This document shows positions 59,142-64,000 of a stretch of 64,000 nucleotides of DNA, piece after piece (position 1 is the stretch's first letter; every line of letters begins with the position of its first letter). Source of the DNA: Embleya sp049739465 (GTDB lineage Bacteria > Actinomycetota > Actinomycetes > Streptomycetales > Streptomycetaceae); assembly GCF_049739465.1 (NCBI RefSeq), contig NZ_JBMHHY010000009.1, forward strand, positions 186,001-250,000. The letters run 5' to 3'. The position numbers and the translations under genes are program-made. The notes under the pieces were generated by a model that searched no databases, was not told the DNA's origin, and saw only the letters and a list, made by a program, of their open reading frames with translations.

Positions 59142-60632
59142 TCAGGAGCCGGTGGATTCGCGCCAGGCGGCGGCCAGGCGCTCGGCGATGCGGTGCAGTA
59201 CGTCGTCGTCGAAGGCGAACGGGATGCGGACGAAGTGGTCATGCGCGCCGGTGGCGTCCATCGCCGCGCCGGGGACGACCTCCACGCCGTGCCGCAGGGC
59301 CACCTGTGCGTAGACCCGGGCGTCGGTGCCCGGCGGGAGCTCCACCCACAACACCGAGCCGCCGGCCGGCGGGTGCACTCGCCAACTCGGCAGCCGGTTC
59401 GCCAACAGCCGCTCCAGCGTGCCGAGTCGGTGTCGGGCCAGGGCACTTCGGGCGGCGCCGAGCGCGGGTAGCCCGGGCAGCAGGCGGGCGGCGAGCGCCT
59501 GGTCGAGGAGTGGGGTGCTCAGGTCGGTCCTGGCCTTGATCCGGGCGAGCGATTCGACGGTGCTGCTCGGCGCTCGCAGCCAGCCGATCCGCAGCCCGCT
59601 CCAGACCGCCTTGGACAACGACCCCACGGTCAGCACCATGCCGCTCGCCGCGTGCGCCGCGATCGGCGCCGGCACCTCGCCCGGGGCAGTGGCCGCCGCG
59701 TGTGCGCTGTCCTCCAGCACGGTGACCCCGTACTCGGCGGCCAGCGCGGCCACCCGGCGCCGCCGACTCGCCGACATCAGCCGGCCGGTGGGGTTGTGGT
59801 AGGTCGGCATCACGAACAACAACGCGGGCCGGTGCTCGGCGAACGCCCGGGCCAGCAGGTCGATCCGGATCCCCTCGTCGTCCAACCCGACCGCGACCAA
59901 CCGGGCGCCGGCCGCCCGGAAGGTGTCCAGGCAACCCGGCCAACTCGGCGACTCGACCGCCACGCCCGCCCCCGGGCGCACGAACAGCCCGGTGGCCAGC
60001 GCGATCGCCTGGGTCGCGCCGGTGGTGACCAGCACCTGGGCGGGCTCCGTGGGCAGCCCCTGCTCGGTGTACCGCGCGGCGATCGCCGCCCGCAGCGTCG
60101 GCAGGCCGGCCGGATGGTAGCCGGTGTCGCGCAGCAGCCCGGGCAGATCCTCCCGGACCAGGTCAAGCAGCGCGCCGGCCAGATCCGGACCGCCCGCGTC
60201 GGCCGCGTGTCCCAGTGAGATCACCTCGCCCGGCCCGGAGACCATGCGCTGCAACAGCGCCGTCGCCTGCCCGCCCCGTACCCGCCCGTCCCCGGCCGCC
60301 GCCGGCAACTCCGGCCGCCGGGCCACACTGCTCCCGCTGCCGCGCCGGCTCTCCACCAGCCCGGCCGCGCGCAGCGCGTCGTACGCCGAGACCACCGTGG
60401 CCCGACTCACCGCCAGCGCCCGGGCCAACGGCCGTTCGGCCGGCAGCCGCGCCCCGGCGGGCAGCGCACCGTCCGCGATCAGCCGCGTCGTGGCCGCCGC
60501 CAATCGGCGATAGAGCGCGCCCTCGCCCTTGCCCTCGCCGTCGCCCGACGTCCAGTCGCCGAGCAACTCGACCAGGTCGGCGACCGCCATCGGCCCGGCC
60601 GCCGGCGAAATCCGGTCCACCTGCGGCCTCAT
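59142..60632 (-). CDS. MocR/PdxR-type regulator (GntR HTH plus aminotransferase fold)
   Basis: 496 residues. GntR winged helix (LYRRLAAATTRLIADGALPA, then LARALAVSRATVVSAYDALR) linked to a fold-type I aminotransferase domain with the PLP lysine in VGSLSKAVWSGLRIGW and the family text TYHNPTGRLMS. MocR proteins sense PLP or an amino-acid adduct and control a neighbouring gene. Its divergent neighbour is the DUF885 gene, 74 bp away. ATG at 60632. The stop codon lies within a 14-bp tandem repeat (CCGGGGGTCAGGAG at 59121 and 59135). Confidence 0.92.
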   Translation of the reverse strand: MRPQVDRISPAAGPMAVADLVELLGDWTSGDGEGKGEGALYRRLAAATTRLIADGALPAGARLPAERPLARALAVSRATVVSAYDALRAAGLVESRRGSGSSVARRPELPAAAGDGRVRGGQATALLQRMVSGPGEVISLGHAADAGGPDLAGALLDLVREDLPGLLRDTGYHPAGLPTLRAAIAARYTEQGLPTEPAQVLVTTGATQAIALATGLFVRPGAGVAVESPSWPGCLDTFRAAGARLVAVGLDDEGIRIDLLARAFAEHRPALLFVMPTYHNPTGRLMSASRRRRVAALAAEYGVTVLEDSAHAAATAPGEVPAPIAAHAASGMVLTVGSLSKAVWSGLRIGWLRAPSSTVESLARIKARTDLSTPLLDQALAARLLPGLPALGAARSALARHRLGTLERLLANRLPSWRVHPPAGGSVLWVELPPGTDARVYAQVALRHGVEVVPGAAMDATGAHDHFVRIPFAFDDDVLHRIAERLAAAWRESTGS

Positions 60633-60706
60633 TGGCTCGTGTCGAACGAGGGCGTCGGGCCCAGGCTGGTCGGTGTCACACCAGTTCACAGTACTTGGAG
60701 CAGCAC

Positions 60707-62407
60707 ATGAGTTCGGTCCGACCCTCGGACACCCGGTCTTCGCAGACCTGGTCTTCGGACAGCCGGCCTTCGGACACGCGACCCTCGGACAGCCGATCGT
60801 CGGACACCCGACCCTCGGACACCCGGCCTTCGAGCAGCCGATCCTCGGAGACTCGCCCATCGGACGCCCGGTCCTCGGACACCCCGCCTTCGGACGCCCG
60901 CCTCGCCGCGATCTGCGACGCGTCCGTCTTCGCCGCCCGGGAGAGCGCCGGTCGCCACGAATACGACGGCACCATCCAGGACTTGTCGCCGAGTGGGGTA
61001 CGCACCGCCCTGGCTGCGCTCGGCGGCCCGCGCGGCACGCAGCCCTACCCGGACCCGCACGACGAGGCCCTGGCCGGCGCGGCCGAACAGGCACTGCGCG
61101 TGCGCCTGGGCGAATTGGCACTGCACCGCAGCAACCCCCTGTGGCACATCGAGAATCTCGACCTGTCCGGCTACGACCGCGAGTACGCCCCGGCCGCAGA
61201 GCGCGCCCGCGCCCGGCACGAACACCTGGCCCGCTGGCCGGACGGCGTGGCCGCCGCGATCGAGGCCCTCGATCGGGTGCCCGCGCCGCTGGCCGAAGCC
61301 ACCCTGCCGCTCGCACGCGGACTCGCGGGGTACGTCGAGCCGGGCGCCGATGCCGTACACGACGCGGCGGAGCGGGCGTTGGACCGCTTCGTCCGACACC
61401 TCGAACGAGCCGCCGTCGAGGGCCCGCCGTCGGGCGCGCTCGGCAGCGCGGACCTGGCTCGGCTGCTCGGCTCGGCCGAGGGCCTGGAGATCGACCTGGC
61501 ACAGCTCGCCGCCCGGGTCGACGCCGAGCGCGACCGGCTGCGCGAGCTGCGCGACGAGAGCTGCCGACGGGTGGATCCGCACGCGAAGCCCGCGGATACG
61601 ATCCGCGCCCTCCAGGACGACCATCCCGCCGCGGACCAGGTGATCCCGGAATTCCGCAAGCTGGTCGGGGCGGCCGTCGCGTGGGCCGCCGCGCACGACC
61701 TGGTGCCGGATCACGACGTGCTGGTCGAGGTGTTGCCGATGCCCGACGCACAGCGCCGGTCGCTGGCCGGGGCGACCTGGGCGGCCGCCAACGAGGCCGA
61801 CGCACCCGGGCGGTTCCAGGTCAGCCTGCCGCTGCCGGGATGGTCGGCGACCGAGTCCGAGGAGTGGCTGCGGACCGGGTTCAGCCGCAGTCTGATGGCC
61901 AACATGGTGGTGCACGAGGTGGCCCCGGGACACCTGAGCCACGGTCGGGCCATGCGCCGGGCGGGCAGCGAGGTCCGGCGCACCCTGCTCTCCGAGGCGT
62001 TGATCGAGGGCTGGGCGCACTACTGCGAGGAACTGGCACTGACCGAGGGCTTCCGCACCGATCCCGCCTTCGCAGTGGCCGTCGCGCAGGACGCACTGCG
62101 CCGGGTCACCCGGTTCGCCTGCGCGATCGGGCTGCACAGCGGCGCGATGAGCGTGGCCGACGCCGCCCGCCGGTTCACCGAGGACGTCGCCCTGGCCGGT
62201 CCGGCCGCCGCCCACGAGGCGCGCCGCGGCCTGTTCGATCCGACCTACGGGCGGTACACGTGGGGCAAGTTCGCCGTCCTCGACCTGCGCGAACAGGCCC
62301 GGCAGCGCTGGGGATCGGCCTTCTCGCTGCCCCGCTTCCACGCCGCGCTGCTGAACCTGGGCGCACCGCCGCTCGGGCTCCTGGGCACCGCCCTCGAGGT
62401 CGGCTGA
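60707..62407 (+). CDS. DUF885 zinc-peptidase-like protein with SDTRP-repeat N-terminus
   Basis: 566 residues. The C-terminal two thirds are a DUF885 domain with HEVAPGHLSHGR (HExxH-like zinc site, about residue 403), the downstream EGWAHYCEEL and YGRYTWGKFAVLDLREQ. DUF885 proteins resemble M32-type metallopeptidases. Residues 6-65 are twelve pentapeptides of the form PSDTR/SSDTR, encoded by 15-bp DNA repeats; this head is foreign to the family. GGAG 7 bases before the ATG at 60707 shows that the repeats are translated. Divergent from the MocR regulator, which may control it. Confidence 0.86.
   Translation: MSSVRPSDTRSSQTWSSDSRPSDTRPSDSRSSDTRPSDTRPSSSRSSETRPSDARSSDTPPSDARLAAICDASVFAARESAGRHEYDGTIQDLSPSGVRTALAALGGPRGTQPYPDPHDEALAGAAEQALRVRLGELALHRSNPLWHIENLDLSGYDREYAPAAERARARHEHLARWPDGVAAAIEALDRVPAPLAEATLPLARGLAGYVEPGADAVHDAAERALDRFVRHLERAAVEGPPSGALGSADLARLLGSAEGLEIDLAQLAARVDAERDRLRELRDESCRRVDPHAKPADTIRALQDDHPAADQVIPEFRKLVGAAVAWAAAHDLVPDHDVLVEVLPMPDAQRRSLAGATWAAANEADAPGRFQVSLPLPGWSATESEEWLRTGFSRSLMANMVVHEVAPGHLSHGRAMRRAGSEVRRTLLSEALIEGWAHYCEELALTEGFRTDPAFAVAVAQDALRRVTRFACAIGLHSGAMSVADAARRFTEDVALAGPAAAHEARRGLFDPTYGRYTWGKFAVLDLREQARQRWGSAFSLPRFHAALLNLGAPPLGLLGTALEVG
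60722..60901 (+). repeat. 15-bp tandem repeat, 12 units
   Basis: Twelve adjacent units related to CCCTCGGACACCCGG inside the 5' end of the DUF885 gene. Changes are mostly at third positions or swap Pro/Ser and Thr/Ser/Ala, so the SDxR pattern is kept. Confidence 0.9.
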
Positions 62408-62461
62408 TCACCTTCCTCGTGGCGGCGTTGGAGCTCACTGCCGTGCCCGGACCCAATCCGG

Positions 62462-63451
62462 TCACTCGTCGATGGCCGTGAGCCTCGCCCGCCGGTACAC
62501 GACGTGTTTTCCGTCGCGGTGGCGGTCGACCAGCCCGGCCCGGTAGAGGAGTTGGAGGTGGTGCGACGCGGTGGAGCGCGCCACCCGAAGCCGAGTGGCG
62601 ACCTCGGCGGTTGTCGTGCCGCCACCCGATTCGGCGAGGATGAGCGCACGGGTTTCCCCCATCACCTCACCGAGTCCCGTCGCGGCCGGCCGTCGTCCCC
62701 GCCGGTCGCGGCCGGTACGTCGATCGGCGCCGGCCGGGTAGTGAATGACGGGGCTGCGCCGGTCGGGGGATTCGGGCGGGTCGATGGCGAACCTCGTCCG
62801 GTGGAACCACGGTGACGGTTGGAAGATGATGCGCGGTTCGGCGAGGCGGGCCCCGCGAGGATGCGGGTACCGCAAACCGATGTCGATGCCGCCGCCGTTC
62901 CAGACGACACACGCGTCGAGGTTGTCGATGGCGGCGATGAGCCCGGCGCCGGCCGCGGCACGTGCTCGGGAGGCGATGTCGGCCTCCAAACGGTCGCGAA
63001 TGCGCGGCCAGTCGGGGGCGATGACGGCGTGGAACAGCCGGGCGAGCTGATCGGCGGCAGCTTGCGTGAGGTGCTGTTCGCCCTGTTCCGTCGCCCGGGC
63101 GAGTCTGCCGGGTAACTTCCCACCGCCGGTGATGATGGCGATTTCATGGCGGACCCGGTCGGTGCCGGTGGTGGTGATGACGTGCAGCTCGTCGTCGAGG
63201 TCACCAGTGTGCGCGGCCGGAATCGGGCGCAGGAAGTCCGGGCAGTAGCCGTGCGCGCCGGGGGCTCCCAGCGTGATGAGCGTGCCGAACTCGCGGCCGG
63301 TGAGCGCCTCGACGGCCCGTTCCCGGATCTCGCGCGGAACGCCGGCCGGGTGCTCGTACAGGGCCATGAGCAGGTCGGCGGTGACGGTCACGGGCGAGAT
63401 GGCGAAGTGGCTGCGGGCCAGTCCGTCCGCCGACAGGTCGATCCGGATCAT
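62462..63451 (-). CDS. ArsR-type winged-helix regulator with DUF5937-like N-terminus
   Basis: 329 residues. N-terminus IRIDLSADGLARSHFAISPV is the typical opening of DUF5937-type proteins. The last 70 residues are an ArsR-like winged helix (GGGTTTAEVATRLRVARSTA, SHHLQLLYRAGLVDRHRDGK, VVYRRARL). No metal-binding cysteines are seen. ATG at 63451 follows AGAGGTGTC. Divergent from the small secreted protein gene at 63558, a possible target. Confidence 0.85.
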   Translation of the reverse strand: MIRIDLSADGLARSHFAISPVTVTADLLMALYEHPAGVPREIRERAVEALTGREFGTLITLGAPGAHGYCPDFLRPIPAAHTGDLDDELHVITTTGTDRVRHEIAIITGGGKLPGRLARATEQGEQHLTQAAADQLARLFHAVIAPDWPRIRDRLEADIASRARAAAGAGLIAAIDNLDACVVWNGGGIDIGLRYPHPRGARLAEPRIIFQPSPWFHRTRFAIDPPESPDRRSPVIHYPAGADRRTGRDRRGRRPAATGLGEVMGETRALILAESGGGTTTAEVATRLRVARSTASHHLQLLYRAGLVDRHRDGKHVVYRRARLTAIDE

Positions 63452-63557
63452 GACACCTCTTCCGGACGGTCAAGGGGCAAGTGTCGATGGTTGTCGAATC
63501 GTTGGGCTTCGCCGAGGCCGGGATTGCACGATCTCCCCATGGGAACGGAGGGACCTC

Positions 63558-63716
63558 ATGAATCTTCGTCCGAATCTTCGTCCGAATCTTCGTCGATGGT
63601 TCGTCTGCGCCGTCCTCGCCGCCGTCGCAGGCGTGGCCGGTGCCACCGCTGCTTCGGGCGCGACGGCGATCGAGTACGGGTGTGGGCATCCGGTTGCCAC
63701 TTCCGTCACCGAGTAG
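63558..63716 (+). CDS. Small secreted protein, 52 aa
   Basis: 52 residues: basic head NLRPNLRPNLRR, hydrophobic core WFVCAVLAAVAGVAGATAAS, short mature end ATAIEYGCGHPVATSVTE. GGAGGG 5 bases before the ATG. The head is written by three tandem copies of the 12-mer AATCTTCGTCCG (63561-63596, last base changed), so signal-peptide charge has grown by repeat expansion. Role unknown. Confidence 0.65.
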   Translation: MNLRPNLRPNLRRWFVCAVLAAVAGVAGATAASGATAIEYGCGHPVATSVTE

Positions 63717-63852
63717 GGCTTGTCGACGGGTCGAGTTTGCCACACGAGAAGCGGCTTCGGGTGGGCCCGCGTGGCCGCGCCCGTTCCGCATCCGGACGGA
63801 CCCGGAAGTTCGTGCAGCCCCGGCAAAAGCTCATTCCACGCAGGAGGCGAGT

Positions 63853-64000
63853 ATGTCGCTGAAACGCACCCTGACACCGGCCATCGGAGCTCTGGCGCTC
63901 GCCATGACCTCCGTCGTGGGATCGGCGAGCACGGCACACGCCGACCCCGACTTCACCATCTGCAACGACCGGTCGCCCCACCAGGCCGCCTACAACTACA
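63853..64000 (+). CDS. Secreted protein, partial (runs off window)
   Basis: 49 codons seen. Sec signal LTPAIGALALAMTSVVGSAS with cleavage near AHA-DPD, then the mature start DFTICNDRSPHQAAYNY. CAGGAGG is properly spaced before the ATG at 63853. Family cannot be judged from the visible part. Confidence 0.75.
   Translation, partial: MSLKRTLTPAIGALALAMTSVVGSASTAHADPDFTICNDRSPHQAAYNY

Noticed and set aside
60722..60901. Regular 15-bp repeats that could suggest a CRISPR array
   Set aside because: Units are too short, without spacers, and in frame inside the DUF885 gene.

Overview
The window is very GC-rich, uses GTG, TTG and one probable CTG start, has dense wobble-GC coding, and carries SARP regulators, a Streptomyces-style HTH/TPR regulator and many short secreted proteins. 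This points to a filamentous actinomycete (Streptomyces, Embleya or a relative). I see no tRNA, rRNA, integrase, transposase or CRISPR array.

Layout. 0-11 kb: the start of a cobG-like gene (runs off the left edge) divergent from a Fur regulator; a Tat-exported deacetylase; a TetR regulator facing an MFS exporter gene that has lost about 120 codons; an orphan OmpR-type response regulator; a PAP2 phosphatase; a P450/hydrolase pair; DUF427 and DUF3592 proteins. 11.1-16.6 kb: a translationally coupled three-gene operon (GHKL ATPase, DUF4420 PD-(D/E)xK nuclease, Z1 superfamily II ATPase). This is a methyltransferase-less version of the predicted MORC-like ATPase restriction systems. 16.9-25.6 kb: GNAT, DUF421, a 547-residue Arg/Trp-rich protein built from 23-residue repeats, an amidohydrolase, then PPTase, phosphoesterase, SARP regulator and type II thioesterase (natural-product accessory genes with no assembly line in view), and a ligase-like protein lacking the catalytic lysine. 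25.6-32.9 kb: an acyl-CoA dehydrogenase/indolepyruvate ferredoxin oxidoreductase operon, two acetyltransferases and an SGNH hydrolase.

33.1-40.3 kb is accessory in character. Two paralogous three-gene toxin-antitoxin-like operons each lie behind the same long inverted repeat. A pterin dehydratase, a Nudix hydrolase, an HTH/TPR regulator with a perfect operator, several tiny genes and about 0.8 kb of low-complexity DNA with a 55-bp direct repeat follow.

40.3-49.1 kb is a catabolic cluster: aryl-CoA ligase, thioesterase, salicylyl-CoA 5-hydroxylase/reductase, nitrilase, gentisate 1,2-dioxygenase, FAH-family hydrolase and maleate isomerase. Together they predict salicylate to salicylyl-CoA, gentisyl-CoA, gentisate, maleylpyruvate, maleate plus pyruvate, and fumarate, with a nitrilase that may feed in an aromatic nitrile.

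49.3-64 kb: a histidine kinase fused to a LuxR-type HTH with no receiver domain, a class C beta-lactamase-like hydrolase, a second SARP regulator with an MFS exporter, a copper region (two CsoR-type boxes, a CopZ-like half domain with a Cys/His tail, a His-rich exported protein, CopA), a MocR regulator, a DUF885 protein with an SDTRP-repeat N-terminus, an ArsR regulator and two small secreted proteins, the last cut by the window edge.
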